Origin: Psychrosphaera sp. B3R10
GTDB lineage: Bacteria > Pseudomonadota > Gammaproteobacteria > Enterobacterales > Alteromonadaceae
Assembly (NCBI RefSeq): GCF_018861025.1
Contig: NZ_JAHKQH010000023.1
Span: 122,762 to 186,761, forward strand
Direction: 5' to 3'
Length of the DNA stretch: 64,000 bases
Positions 55,568-64,000 of the stretch are shown in pieces. The notes beneath the pieces are model-generated. The model did not search any database, had not been told where the DNA came from, and saw only the letters and a list, made by a program, of their open reading frames with translations. The stretch's first letter is position 1. Every line of letters starts with the position of its first letter. The translations under genes and the position numbers were made by a program.

Positions 55568-56767
55568 CTAACCTTCTTGGATTTTGAGACTACGTTGCCA
55601 CCAAATAATGACAAATAACGTGATTAATAACAGTGGTAAACACAAACTTAACATGGTCGTCCAACCAAACTGTTGGATGATCCAACCCGCTGAAAGTGAC
55701 GCAATTGCTTGGCAACTAAACATAATTAAGTCGTTAAACCCTTGGATTTTAAATTTTTCCTCTGGCTTATAACTCATCGGTAATAATGCTGTTGCAGTTA
55801 CAAACAGGAAGTTCCAACCAATGCCTAGTTGGACCAAAGCGAGCCAGTAATGTACGTATTGTTGGCCAATGAATCCGATGGTTAAGCAAACTAAAAAGGC
55901 CAATAAACCAGCAAATAATACATTTTTGTGGCCAAACTTACGGATTAATATTCCAGTAAAAAAAGACGGCAAATACATAGCGATTATATGTGACTGAATA
56001 ACCCACTTAGTTTCTGCCAAATCAAAGTGATGATGGACGTGCATGCTTATTGGGGTTGCCGTCATAATAAAGCTCATGACACTAAAACCCACCGTTCCTG
56101 ACAGTATTGCAACGACAAATATCGGTTGTTTTATTATTTCAGTTAATGCACGACCTTGGTAACGACCGACTGTCTTTACAGCCGCAGGAGCATTAAAAAA
56201 TTGGATAAAAATGAGGGATAATGAAAATAATACGGTTAGGCCGATAAATGAGCCTACATACTCAGTGCTAAACCAGTCTTTACCAACAAAGGCAATTTCG
56301 GGGCCTAAAAATGCCGCAAATAAACCAGCAATTAGCAGTACCGAAACGGCCAAACCGCCGTACTGTTCATCAACCGACTCCATGGCTGCGAATCTGAATT
56401 GCTGTGCGCTAGCGATAAGCCCACCATATAGCAGGACACTTAAACAAAATAGCCAAAAACTTTGAATATAAATTGCATAAGCACTAAATAACGTATTGGC
56501 TATCCCCCACAAAATAGCGAGTTGAAATCCTCTTTTTCGACCGACGGATGCTAATATTTTGACGACAGGCAACATAAATAAAGCGGTACCAACGATCATA
56601 AAGGCAATGGGCAATGTCGCGAATTTTTCATCAGGTGCGAGCTTAATGCCAATAAAACCCCCAACAAACACAACAACAGGGCCAATAGAACCTATTAGTG
56701 ATTGAGCGCACATTAACATCCAAACATTACGATTTAGGTGGCTGAAATTAGAAAAAAAAGATGGCAA
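55568..56767 (-). CDS. MFS transporter
   Basis: 399-residue inner-membrane protein with 12 predicted hydrophobic segments. The loop between helices 2 and 3 has KILASVGRKRGFQLAI, the family's conserved basic motif; the remainder shows only general MFS features. It is probably co-transcribed with the AGCS symporter 4 bases downstream. Substrate cannot be told. Confidence 0.85.
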   Translation of the reverse strand: MPSFFSNFSHLNRNVWMLMCAQSLIGSIGPVVVFVGGFIGIKLAPDEKFATLPIAFMIVGTALFMLPVVKILASVGRKRGFQLAILWGIANTLFSAYAIYIQSFWLFCLSVLLYGGLIASAQQFRFAAMESVDEQYGGLAVSVLLIAGLFAAFLGPEIAFVGKDWFSTEYVGSFIGLTVLFSLSLIFIQFFNAPAAVKTVGRYQGRALTEIIKQPIFVVAILSGTVGFSVMSFIMTATPISMHVHHHFDLAETKWVIQSHIIAMYLPSFFTGILIRKFGHKNVLFAGLLAFLVCLTIGFIGQQYVHYWLALVQLGIGWNFLFVTATALLPMSYKPEEKFKIQGFNDLIMFSCQAIASLSAGWIIQQFGWTTMLSLCLPLLLITLFVIIWWQRSLKIQEG

Positions 56768-56926
56768 TTTGGAACTCTTGTGCTTGAATTGATTCTAATA
56801 GAATATACAAATCAAAACCGTCTGTCCGCAAATAATCGGACTAGCATTCCATTTAAAGCATAAGTAAATAGCGAATTATGCATTTTACTGTTTGTTATCA
56901 TGGTCACTTTAAAAAGGAGAGACACA

Positions 56927-57466
56927 ATGAAATTAGGATTGCTGATAATTTTTTTCCTGACTCTGCCCACTGCAGCTTACTTTGACGAAAATGCCAAGAA
57001 TGTGAATGTTACGTGGCATCAACCTGCTAAATATACCGATGTTCGAGGCACCAACGAGTCAAAAGCTCGGTTTCAAAAAAGGGTATTTAATCAACTAGAA
57101 AAACACATTGTTAAGCTCGCTGCGTCTTTGCCTAAAGACATTCAATTGGATATGACCATTACGGATGTTAATTTGGCGGGCGATGTTCAATTTAACTTTT
57201 CCATGAACCGAGAGATCCGCATCGTAAAAAGTATTTATTGGCCTAAGATCGCCTTTGACTTTAAAATTACCCAAAGCGACAAGCTACTCGATCAAGGTTC
57301 CGTTGTTATAAAAGATATGTCGTTTATGCACCGAGGCGGACTATTGAGAAGTTCAGCTGATTCATTTAAATATGACAAGCGACTGCTTACAAATTGGTTT
57401 AACAATGAGTTGCAACAAAAAGTCACAAATTTTGGAAAGATCAATTCTGCAGTTATGTCTGAGTAA
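56927..57466 (+). CDS. exported DUF3016-like protein
   Basis: 179 residues with a signal peptide (LGLLIIFFLTLPTAAY). The pattern VTWHQPAKYTDVRG, FQKRVFNQLEKHI, LPKDIQLDMTITDVNLAGDV and SVVIKDMSF fits what I remember of DUF3016, a proteobacterial periplasmic family without known function. ATG 56927 has the ribosome site AGGAGAG; the upstream ATG at 56900 does not. It is divergent from the MFS gene. Confidence 0.75.
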   Translation: MKLGLLIIFFLTLPTAAYFDENAKNVNVTWHQPAKYTDVRGTNESKARFQKRVFNQLEKHIVKLAASLPKDIQLDMTITDVNLAGDVQFNFSMNREIRIVKSIYWPKIAFDFKITQSDKLLDQGSVVIKDMSFMHRGGLLRSSADSFKYDKRLLTNWFNNELQQKVTNFGKINSAVMSE

Positions 57467-57636
57467 GTGCATAAGTATGAATGCGCGAAGTGAATGTTTA
57501 GCTTAATCTCGTGTCGTTAATTTACGTCAAGCGGCTAATGATAAGTGATAATGTTCGCTGTGAATTTTCTTCAACATATGATTGAAGCTCTGTTATTATA
57601 CCGCACAATTATCCTCTGAACCGAACGTGTAGGCTT

Positions 57637-58248
57637 ATGAAACAACAAATTTTAACCATGTTGCAAATGCAAGATGACATGAACACGAAAGTGCATCCTC
57701 AGTGGCGCGAGCAGGGTTTTGCTTGGCACCGTGCAATTTGGGTTGAATTAGCAGAAATGTTAGATCATTACGGTTGGAAATGGTGGAAACATCAATCCCC
57801 AGATATTGAACAAGTACACTTAGAACTCATCGATATTTTTCATTTTGGTTTGAGCGCGCGTCTAGTCACCGGCCAATCTGTGTCTGAGATTGCAGACGAA
57901 ATTGCGGCGGAGTTATTAACGCCGAAACCAGCAGATACGTTTGCTGAGACAATAGAAGCAATGGTTGCAAGCACGTTGGCGACTAAAAGCTTCGATGTAC
58001 TGACGTTTGCCGGATTAATGCAACAGACTGACTTGAGCTTTGAAGAATTGTTCCGCCATTATGTAGGGAAAAATGTACTCAACTTTTTCCGTCAAGATCA
58101 CGGATATAAAACAGGTGAGTACATAAAAATTTGGAACGGCAAGGAAGACAATGAGGTATTGATGGACGTTTTGCGTGCGACTGATGCCACTGCTGAAGAC
58201 TTTAAAGATAAAGTGTATAACGGATTAAAAGCTGCTTACCCAGCTTAA
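57637..58248 (+). CDS. dimeric (all-alpha, MazG-like) dUTP diphosphatase
   Basis: 203 residues of the dUTPase_2 family, an all-alpha fold unrelated to trimeric Dut. Metal motifs ExxE and ExxD are present as WVELAEMLDHYGWKWWKHQ and HLELIDIFHFGLS; the C-terminal NFFRQDHGYKTGEYIKIWNG is also typical. It would hydrolyse dUTP to dUMP and pyrophosphate. A strong terminator follows. The trimeric dut gene, expected between coaBC and slmA, is absent from that place in this window. Confidence 0.88.
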   Translation: MKQQILTMLQMQDDMNTKVHPQWREQGFAWHRAIWVELAEMLDHYGWKWWKHQSPDIEQVHLELIDIFHFGLSARLVTGQSVSEIADEIAAELLTPKPADTFAETIEAMVASTLATKSFDVLTFAGLMQQTDLSFEELFRHYVGKNVLNFFRQDHGYKTGEYIKIWNGKEDNEVLMDVLRATDATAEDFKDKVYNGLKAAYPA

Positions 58249-58269
58249 TAATTGATGATAAATAATCAT

Positions 58270-58297
58270 AAAAAATGCGCCACTAGGCGCATTTTTT
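58270..58297. terminator. bidirectional terminator after the dUTPase gene
   Basis: Stem ATGCGCC/GGCGCAT with ACTA loop, flanked by A and T tracts. It separates two convergent genes. Confidence 0.92.
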
Positions 58298-58318
58298 GTG
58301 TTTAATATTCAGAGTTAA

Positions 58319-58627
58319 TTAAACCACAGCTTTAAACTCAGCTAAGGTTTTATGCAGTAAATGCAGTTGTTTTACAACCGTCTCCAATTCCGCTTGATGA
58401 CTGGTTAAGTCCCCAGACTCTTTTAGATGTAAAATTTTAGCCGCGGTTTCTTCTAGATAAGGCATGAATTTATTCGCTTTAATTGAAAATAAATCCTCCT
58501 GTTTAAAAATGTGCCCAAACTTTCCATGACCTTGTTTTTTAAGGTCATTTATGCGAATGTCTGCATCAACAGCTTTACGGTATAACGATTTTAAATTCTC
58601 TTCTAAGCTCGAGATAATATTTTCCAC
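58319..58627 (-). CDS. small helical protein, possibly PriC-like
   Basis: 102 residues, mostly amphipathic helix. The pattern FGHIFKQEDLFSIKANKF followed by MPYLEETAAKIL and VKQLHLLHKTL resembles the core of the primosomal protein PriC, but it is much shorter than E. coli PriC (about 175), so the assignment is tentative. It stands alone on the minus strand, convergent with the dUTPase gene. Confidence 0.5.
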   Translation of the reverse strand: MENIISSLEENLKSLYRKAVDADIRINDLKKQGHGKFGHIFKQEDLFSIKANKFMPYLEETAAKILHLKESGDLTSHQAELETVVKQLHLLHKTLAEFKAVV

Positions 58628-58741
58628 TCAAGTACTCTTTGTTTTGTCCGATAAATCAATATGGCTAGTTTACACTTTTTAATCTTATTAGTTGAGGTTA
58701 TAAATAAAATTAGCTTGTTCCATTAATATAGGTGTTCATTT

Positions 58742-58951
58742 ATGAATTTATCTCCAATGGGGCCAGGTACGCCAATCTCGGGTGCGATGGAAGGTGGTGA
58801 AGCATTAAGCGCCAATTTGGCTAAGAGTGCGCAAGAACTCGAAGGCAAAGCGGTATTAGCTTTACTTTCTGCGTCTGCCCAAGTTAGTACTCAGGCATCT
58901 GTGGGTAGCACGGGTAGTGTTATCGGCCAGCACATTAACATTAAAGTGTAG
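58742..58951 (+). CDS. very small protein, unrecognised (YjfB-like tail)
   Basis: 69 residues, rich in Ser, Ala and Gly, without membrane segment. The helix around LAKSAQELEGKAVLALLSASA and the end IGQHINIKV recall the small putative motility proteins of the YjfB type, whose tail reads LGQNIDIKV-like; this is a weak likeness. The start ATG has no strong ribosome site. The gene lies between two minus-strand genes and may be regulated by itself. Confidence 0.45.
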   Translation: MNLSPMGPGTPISGAMEGGEALSANLAKSAQELEGKAVLALLSASAQVSTQASVGSTGSVIGQHINIKV

Positions 58952-58959
58952 GTCAATTT

Positions 58960-59982
58960 TTAATAGGGGAGAACAGGTGTCTTGCTTGTTTCTCCTCCTA
59001 TTTCCCGCACAAGTTTTGGTACTAAAAATCCAGGTAATTCAGCTAACATACCTCGATATATTTGTTTAACTTCATCCTCAGGGACATCAAAATGTGCCGC
59101 GCCGACGACTTTATCTAACAGGTGCAAATAATACGGCAGGATATCAACATCGTATAACCGTTCGCTTAATTCCACCTGTTGTTTAATCGTATTGTTAATC
59201 CCTTTTAATATGACGGCCTGATTAAACAAATGAATGCCTTGGATTCTTAGCTGGTGGCATTTTCCTGCTAACATATCGCTGATCTCGTTTTGATGATTGA
59301 TATGAAAAACAATGGACGACTTAAGTCTAGTTTTACTTAGAATTGCTATTAGCTTTTCTGTTATTCTATTTGGCATAACTACCGGTAAACGGGTATGAAG
59401 TCGTAGTCGTTTGATGTGTTTTATCAATTCAAGTTGCTCGACAAACCAAGCGATGTGCTCGTCTTTTGCCATTAATGGGTCGCCGCCACTTAGTATCACT
59501 TCATTTATTTCTGGGTGCGATTCGATATACGCTAAATGTTGCAGTAATTGCTGTTTGTTAACTTGGTTCTCTTCGTATGGGAAGTCGCGTCTAAAACAAT
59601 ACCGGCAATTAACCGCACAACCGCTTTTAAAGATAATCAAAACCCTAGAGCGGTATTTATGTAGGAGGCCAGGAGTCGAATTGTTCTGTTCTAACAAGGG
59701 ATCCGAAGTAAAACCGTCTACTTGTTTAAATTCACTTTTACGTGGTAACACCTGTAATAATAAGGGATCGGTAGGGTTGTTTTTTTGCATAAGTTCAGCG
59801 AAAAAGCGCGGAACACGCATCGGAAATAGTTTTCTAGCGTCAATGTCAGCAGCAAAATCTAAAGGGTCAAGAGACAAAAAATTAAGTAGCGCTAGTGGAT
59901 CACTGAAACTTTGCTTCAATTCTTTTTGCCATAGGGACTCTACAGAGCGCTCAGCTTGATGTATCATTCGTCTCACTTTCAT
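58960..59982 (-). CDS. epmB: EF-P beta-lysylation protein (lysine 2,3-aminomutase type)
   Basis: Radical-SAM enzyme converting alpha-lysine to beta-lysine for EF-P modification. 340 residues. Radical-SAM cysteines are Cys122, Cys126 and Cys129 (CAVNCRYC); [14 protein letters not shown] and [17 protein letters not shown] follow as in KamA/EpmB. It is shorter than clostridial lysine aminomutases, as usual for EpmB. Start ATG 59982; ATG 59967 (MIHQAERS) is possible. Divergent from efp, 24 bases apart. Confidence 0.93.
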   Translation of the reverse strand: MKVRRMIHQAERSVESLWQKELKQSFSDPLALLNFLSLDPLDFAADIDARKLFPMRVPRFFAELMQKNNPTDPLLLQVLPRKSEFKQVDGFTSDPLLEQNNSTPGLLHKYRSRVLIIFKSGCAVNCRYCFRRDFPYEENQVNKQQLLQHLAYIESHPEINEVILSGGDPLMAKDEHIAWFVEQLELIKHIKRLRLHTRLPVVMPNRITEKLIAILSKTRLKSSIVFHINHQNEISDMLAGKCHQLRIQGIHLFNQAVILKGINNTIKQQVELSERLYDVDILPYYLHLLDKVVGAAHFDVPEDEVKQIYRGMLAELPGFLVPKLVREIGGETSKTPVLPY

Positions 59983-60006
59983 TTAGGTAATTATTCAGAG
60001 GGTGAA

Positions 60007-60576
60007 ATGGCAACATTTAGCACCAACCAATTTAAAGCTGGCCTTAAGTTAATGATTGACGGCGAGCCTTGCAACATTTTAGAGAATGAAATCGTAAAGC
60101 CGGGCAAAGGCCAAGCGTTTAACCGCGTTAAGATCCGTAAACTGGTCAGCGGTAAAGTTCTAGAAAAAACCTTCAAATCAGGCGAATCTGTTGAAGGCGC
60201 TGATGTCATGGATACTGACTTAGCGTATCTATATACAGATGGCGAATTTTGGCATTTCATGAACAACGAAACATTTGAACAGATCGCTGCCGATGAAAAA
60301 GCGGTAGCTGACTGTGTAAAATGGTTAGTAGAAGGTGATGTTTGTACTATCACTTTATGGAATGGTAACCCAATTGCCGTATTGTCACCAAATTTTGTTG
60401 AACTTGAAATCACGGAAACGGATCCAGGTCTAAAAGGTGATACGGCCGGAACGGGTGGTAAACCTGCAACATTATCTACCGGTGCCGTTGTCCGCGTTCC
60501 ACTATTTGTGCAAATTGGCGAAGTTATTCGTGTAGATACACGTAATGGCGAATACGTCGGTCGCGCGCAAAAGTAA
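60007..60576 (+). CDS. efp: elongation factor P
   Basis: Translation factor that rescues ribosomes stalled at polyproline. 189 residues from ATG 60007 ([12 protein letters not shown]), with GAGGGTGAA upstream; a longer reading to 59956 would run into epmB. The modified residue Lys34 is in the loop [13 protein letters not shown]. Domain 3 ends with [18 protein letters not shown]. The beta-lysylation genes epmB and epmA flank it. Confidence 0.97.
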   Translation: MATFSTNQFKAGLKLMIDGEPCNILENEIVKPGKGQAFNRVKIRKLVSGKVLEKTFKSGESVEGADVMDTDLAYLYTDGEFWHFMNNETFEQIAADEKAVADCVKWLVEGDVCTITLWNGNPIAVLSPNFVELEITETDPGLKGDTAGTGGKPATLSTGAVVRVPLFVQIGEVIRVDTRNGEYVGRAQK

Positions 60577-60584
60577 ACTTTAAG

Positions 60585-60608
60585 CGGCCTGTCACCTGTG
60601 ACAGGCCG
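60585..60608 (+). terminator. hairpin between efp and epmA
   Basis: Perfect 11-bp inverted repeat CGGCCTGTCAC/GTGACAGGCCG with a 2-base centre, followed by AATTTATT. Probably a terminator for efp with partial read-through into epmA, which begins 19 bases later. Confidence 0.65.
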
Positions 60609-60626
60609 AATTTATTACGGTTTAAA

Positions 60627-61595
60627 ATGAACTGGCAACCTACTGCAACCCATTCCACTTTAATAAAAAGAGCCAAGTTTATCGCTCAGATAAGAGCGTT
60701 TTTTACCAGCCGCAATGTACTTGAAGTTGAGACTCCGTTACTGAGTCGAAATACCATCACAGATCTCCATTTAGACCCATTTGAAACACATTTTGAATAT
60801 GCAGCAGAAGAACGTTTAGCGCGACTTTATTTGCAAACCTCACCTGAATTTCATATGAAACGATTGTTAGCGGCGGGCAGTGGTCCTATATTCCAGATAT
60901 GCAAAGCGTTTCGAAACGAAGCTGCGGGAACTTTGCATAACCCAGAATTTACGATGTTGGAATGGTATAGACTCGGATTTGACGACCACCAACTTATGTC
61001 TGAATTAGACGAGTTGGTTCAGTTACTACTAAATACTAAGCCAGCGTTGAAGCTTTCTTACCAAAGCGTATTTCAGCGTTTTATTAAAATTGACCCTTTG
61101 ACCATCACGTTAGAGCAATTAAAACAAACCATAACCACTTACTCACAAGATGACTGGTTACAGCAAGAATCAAGTCGAGACACACTTCTACAGTGGTTGT
61201 TTAGCATGGTCATTGAACCACAATTAGGTGACGACATAACACCCTGTTTTGTCTTTGACTTTCCCGCTACACAGGCAGCTTTAGCAAAGATTAATCAAAC
61301 CAATAGCCAAGTTGCACATCGGTTTGAGTTGTATTTCAAAGGTATTGAGTTGGCTAATGGGTATTTTGAACTCCAAGACAGTAAAGAACAACAATGCCGA
61401 TTTATCTCTGATAATAGACAGCGTGAAATTGAAGGCAAACCTCAACGCGGTGCCGATCAGTTTTTATTGGCTGCGTTAGACAGTGGATTGCCAAGTTGTG
61501 CTGGGGTTGCGTTAGGTGTTGATCGATTATTTATGTTGGCGGCACAATTACCGACAATAAGCCAAGCCTTATCTTTTGACATTTCCAATGCTTAG
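60627..61595 (+). CDS. epmA: EF-P lysine ligase (GenX/PoxA)
   Basis: Class II lysyl-tRNA-synthetase paralogue that attaches beta-lysine to EF-P Lys34. 322 residues, without the anticodon-binding domain. Class II motif 2 is visible as FQICKAFRNEAAGTLHNPEFTM broken at QICKAFRNE and NPEFTMLEWY; motif 3 as GVALGVDRLFML. It directly follows efp, completing the modification set with epmB. Confidence 0.96.
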   Translation: MNWQPTATHSTLIKRAKFIAQIRAFFTSRNVLEVETPLLSRNTITDLHLDPFETHFEYAAEERLARLYLQTSPEFHMKRLLAAGSGPIFQICKAFRNEAAGTLHNPEFTMLEWYRLGFDDHQLMSELDELVQLLLNTKPALKLSYQSVFQRFIKIDPLTITLEQLKQTITTYSQDDWLQQESSRDTLLQWLFSMVIEPQLGDDITPCFVFDFPATQAALAKINQTNSQVAHRFELYFKGIELANGYFELQDSKEQQCRFISDNRQREIEGKPQRGADQFLLAALDSGLPSCAGVALGVDRLFMLAAQLPTISQALSFDISNA

Positions 61596-61665
61596 ATACC
61601 TGTTTATAAAGATATCGGAGTTGAGGAACCAATAGACGTACTAAAAATTCGACCCACTTATGTGA

Positions 61666-62379
61666 TTATTCAAGCGCTACTTGGCGAAGTGCGGAATTAG
61701 ATATCTGGCGCGGGTTATTGGCAAAAATACCATCTACATTCATTTCATAAAGCCAGTCTATTTCTTCTTCTTGATCAACGGTAAACACATAGATATGAAC
61801 ACCGAGTTGCTGATAGCGGCGAATTAGTACTTCGGAGATATTGTCCATATCTAAATGAACACTATAGATTGGAAAATCCGGAAGCAGCAGGTCGTCGCCG
61901 GCGGGATGAGTACCGAGCAAAAGGCCTAGTTTGATAAAGGAGCTCAGTTTGGCAAAGTCGGCTAAATATTGATGATTAAAAGACGAGATAATAATTAGGT
62001 TCAAGTCAAACTGAGACTGCTCACAACCTTCAAGTAGCTGCCGATAAAACAACTCTATATTGTGAATGTTTTTGAGTTCTATATTTAGAATCAATCCTGA
62101 ATTGGCTAAGGCGGCCAAAGTCCAAGCTAAGGTCGGCAGCGGTTTGTCATCTTTACCATTAAGTTGTGCTAAGTCGCTTGCGGTTAAGTCAACAGTACGT
62201 TTATTGAGACCAAGTATCCGTGTCATCCATCGGTCATGAAAAACAACAAATTGATCGTCGACAGTTTGATACAAATCGATTTCAATGCCGTCCATACCGT
62301 CACGACTACATTGTTGTATTGCCGTTTGACTGTTTTCTGGGTAAATAGCGGATTCACCGCGGTGTGCAAAGACCTTCAT
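61666..62379 (-). CDS. glycerophosphodiester phosphodiesterase (UgpQ/GlpQ family)
   Basis: 237 residues without signal peptide, so the cytoplasmic UgpQ-like type. Active-site residues: His and Arg in AHRGESAIYPENS, Glu and Asp in GIEIDLYQTVDDQFVVFHD (second catalytic His follows), and Glu in LNIELKN. It hydrolyses glycerophosphodiesters to glycerol-3-phosphate. It lies 9 bases behind an EamA transporter gene. Confidence 0.9.
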   Translation of the reverse strand: MKVFAHRGESAIYPENSQTAIQQCSRDGMDGIEIDLYQTVDDQFVVFHDRWMTRILGLNKRTVDLTASDLAQLNGKDDKPLPTLAWTLAALANSGLILNIELKNIHNIELFYRQLLEGCEQSQFDLNLIIISSFNHQYLADFAKLSSFIKLGLLLGTHPAGDDLLLPDFPIYSVHLDMDNISEVLIRRYQQLGVHIYVFTVDQEEEIDWLYEMNVDGIFANNPRQISNSALRQVALE

Positions 62380-62388
62380 GTAAACCTC

Positions 62389-63276
62389 TTACACTTTTGA
62401 CTTTTTATGACCTTGTGTCGTTTCAAATATGGCGGCGGAAATAATGATTAAGCCACCAATGAGTGTCATCATGTTTGGAACTTCAGCTAAAATAAACATC
62501 GACAATATTACGCCATATAATGGTTGTAAGCAGGCCACTAATCCGGCTGTTTTGGCTCCTGTTACATTGATAGATGAGGCAAACAAAACATGTGCCATAG
62601 CCGAAAAGAAGATGGCAAAAACAATAAGCAATTGAATATTGTTCATTTCAAGTTCAAGTGGGGTTGTGTCACTAAATGGCAGGAATATTATGGCCGTTAC
62701 TAAAAACTGATAAAACATCCCTTGAGTCCCAGAATAGCCTTTAAAGTGATGTTGAATACCAATATTCCTAAGTGCAAAACACAAAGCTGAAAACAAACCC
62801 GCTAAAACGCCGACCACAAACTGATCATCTACAACGACAGAATCTAACCAAATATTAGGAAACAATAGACTAATCGCAAATAAAACTAAGACACTGATTA
62901 TAATGTCTGTTTTTGACGGTCGTCGACCGTAGATAAGTGGTTCTAAAATGACAACCATCACGGGGTAAGTAAACATAGAAATCATACCAATAGCGACAGT
63001 GGTGTATTGAATACTAATGAAGTAGGTTAACCAATGCAGAGCCGCCAAAATACCTAAAATGACGGCAACCAAATAGTCTTTTTTATTGTTTAGTTTTAAC
63101 GTCGACTTTGTGACCCACAGAAATAGACCAAGACATACCGCAGTAAATAAACCGCGGTATGCGATAATGTCGAGCGCAGATAAATCGATTAATTTCGCGA
63201 ATAACCCTGATACACCTAATAACGCTACTCCGAGGTGCAATTGCAACATCGGAGACATACTAAAATTTGATTTCAA
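62389..63276 (-). CDS. EamA/DMT family transporter
   Basis: 295-residue inner-membrane protein with ten hydrophobic segments in two EamA repeats (first with IAYRGLFTAVCLGLFL and YFISIQYTTVAIGM, second with TAGLVACLQPLYGVILSM). Substrate unknown. It lies between psd and the phosphodiesterase gene on the same strand, 24 bases after the psd stop, so the three may be co-transcribed. Confidence 0.88.
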   Translation of the reverse strand: MKSNFSMSPMLQLHLGVALLGVSGLFAKLIDLSALDIIAYRGLFTAVCLGLFLWVTKSTLKLNNKKDYLVAVILGILAALHWLTYFISIQYTTVAIGMISMFTYPVMVVILEPLIYGRRPSKTDIIISVLVLFAISLLFPNIWLDSVVVDDQFVVGVLAGLFSALCFALRNIGIQHHFKGYSGTQGMFYQFLVTAIIFLPFSDTTPLELEMNNIQLLIVFAIFFSAMAHVLFASSINVTGAKTAGLVACLQPLYGVILSMFILAEVPNMMTLIGGLIIISAAIFETTQGHKKSKV

Positions 63277-63300
63277 AAACGTTGCTCGCGTTTAATTTGG

Positions 63301-63999
63301 TTATTTTATGTTAGCGAAGTGCTCACCCATACGCGTAACTGTTTCGTTAGTTACCGACTCTAAAAACTCAACTTTGTCCTTAGGGAATAAACAAACCACA
63401 GTGGAGCCGAGCTTAAATCGACCCATTTCTTCACCTTTTTCAAGGGTGATCACATTGTCGCCTTCACTTGGATATTGCCAGCGATTTACGCTTTTTCCTC
63501 TAGGCGGTGTAATTTCACCAGCCCATACAGTTTCAATACTTCGCACAATCGTTGCGCCAACTAAAACCATTGCCATTGGGCCAATTTCAGTTTCAAACAC
63601 TGCAACGACACGTTCGTTTCTTGCAAATAGATTTGGCACATTTGCCGCTGTTAGCGGATTTACAGAAAAAGCATCACCAGGAACATAAACCATATCAGTT
63701 AATGTACCTGTAAGTGGCATGTGTAAACGATGGTAGTCGCTTGGTGCCAAATAAATAGTGGCAAATATACCGTCGTCGAACTTGTCAGCTAAATCCTGAT
63801 CGCCGCCGAGCAATTCTAACGTCGTATAATAATGATGTTTGGCTTGAACTAGTGTACCGTCTTTTATTGGCCCTAATTGACTAACCTTGCCATCAACAGG
63901 GTGTGCTACTGTCTTCTCACCTTCAACAATTGGACGAACGCCAGGTGCCAGTGCACGGGTAAAGAAATCGTTAAACGTCTTGTATTCTGACGGATCAGG
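63301..63999 (-). CDS. psd: phosphatidylserine decarboxylase (N-terminal part beyond window)
   Basis: Makes phosphatidylethanolamine from phosphatidylserine. The frame is open to the right edge, so the start is outside; 232 residues are visible. Clear family stretches are [59 protein letters not shown] and [14 protein letters not shown]. The self-cleavage site LGST is present as [10 protein letters not shown], whose Ser becomes the pyruvoyl group. Identification is secure. Confidence 0.96.
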   Translation of the reverse strand, partial: PDPSEYKTFNDFFTRALAPGVRPIVEGEKTVAHPVDGKVSQLGPIKDGTLVQAKHHYYTTLELLGGDQDLADKFDDGIFATIYLAPSDYHRLHMPLTGTLTDMVYVPGDAFSVNPLTAANVPNLFARNERVVAVFETEIGPMAMVLVGATIVRSIETVWAGEITPPRGKSVNRWQYPSEGDNVITLEKGEEMGRFKLGSTVVCLFPKDKVEFLESVTNETVTRMGEHFANIK

Positions 64000-64000
64000 T

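Noticed and set aside
59411-59959. 182-codon plus-strand open frame
   Set aside because: Antisense to epmB, cysteine- and serine-rich without protein-like pattern.
1-64000. tRNA, rRNA, CRISPR, insertion sequence or prophage
   Set aside because: No tRNA T-arm pattern with matching acceptor, no regularly spaced repeats, no transposase or integrase motif was found by eye; short elements could have been missed.

Overview
The window looks like chromosomal DNA of a marine gammaproteobacterium of the order Alteromonadales. Pointers are the AT-rich composition, the Shewanella-style GlcNAc catabolic genes (LacI-type NagR, NagK, NagB-II, NagP), large TonB receptors, and gammaproteobacterial gene pairs such as coaBC/slmA and the EF-P modification genes. 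The genus cannot be fixed from the sequence alone. I see no tRNA, rRNA, CRISPR array, prophage or insertion sequence.

Layout. 0-2.1 kb: end of an ECF sigma operon (sigma factor cut by the left edge, membrane-anchored putative anti-sigma, DUF4097-type exported repeat protein). 2.2-4.7 kb: dnaB and alr. 4.8-6.0 kb: divergent Lrp-type regulator and LysE-type exporter. 6.0-25.7 kb: a large N-acetylglucosamine/chitin-oligosaccharide locus. 25.7-34.6 kb: a mixed region with a 2-hydroxyacid dehydrogenase, a PEP-CTERM-like exported protein, a periplasmic solute-binding-like protein, YjbQ, a very large FG-GAP lipoprotein, CheX and a PAS-GGDEF protein. 34.8-42.4 kb: typA, two small unknowns, an M24 peptidase, slmA, coaBC and radC. 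42.5-46.2 kb: a YeeE/YedE pair and a three-gene CDP-glycerol cluster lying between radC and rpmB. 46.5-49.9 kb: rpmB, rpmG, mutM and an aldehyde dehydrogenase. 50.6-58.3 kb: hybrid histidine kinase with an overlapping solute-binding protein, an AGCS symporter, an MFS transporter, a DUF3016-like protein and a dimeric-type dUTPase. 58.3-64.0 kb: small proteins, epmB/efp/epmA, a glycerophosphodiesterase, an EamA transporter and psd cut by the right edge.

The centrepiece is the GlcNAc locus. Four copies of an 18-bp palindrome of the type AATGACAGCGCTGTCATT lie before the TonB receptor, between the divergent haloperoxidase-like and hexosaminidase genes (two copies), and before nagK. The logic is outer-membrane uptake (TonB receptor), chitobiose cleavage (GH20 lipoprotein), inner-membrane import (NagP), phosphorylation (NagK), deacetylation (NagA) and deamination (NagB-II). 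Acs follows and could recover the acetate released by NagA. What does not fit the textbook pathway is a flavin-dependent-halogenase-like protein directly after the TonB receptor, plus a vanadium-haloperoxidase/PAP2-like lipoprotein joined end to start with an FG-GAP/UnbV lipoprotein, both under the same candidate operators. That set is the best candidate here for an undescribed system.

Other notable points: no dut gene lies between coaBC and slmA while a non-homologous dimeric dUTPase is encoded at 57.6 kb; a teichoic-acid-like glycerol-phosphate cluster appears inserted in the radC-rpmB neighbourhood; and several solute-binding-like proteins lack transport partners. All functional assignments come from motif recognition by eye, without database searches.
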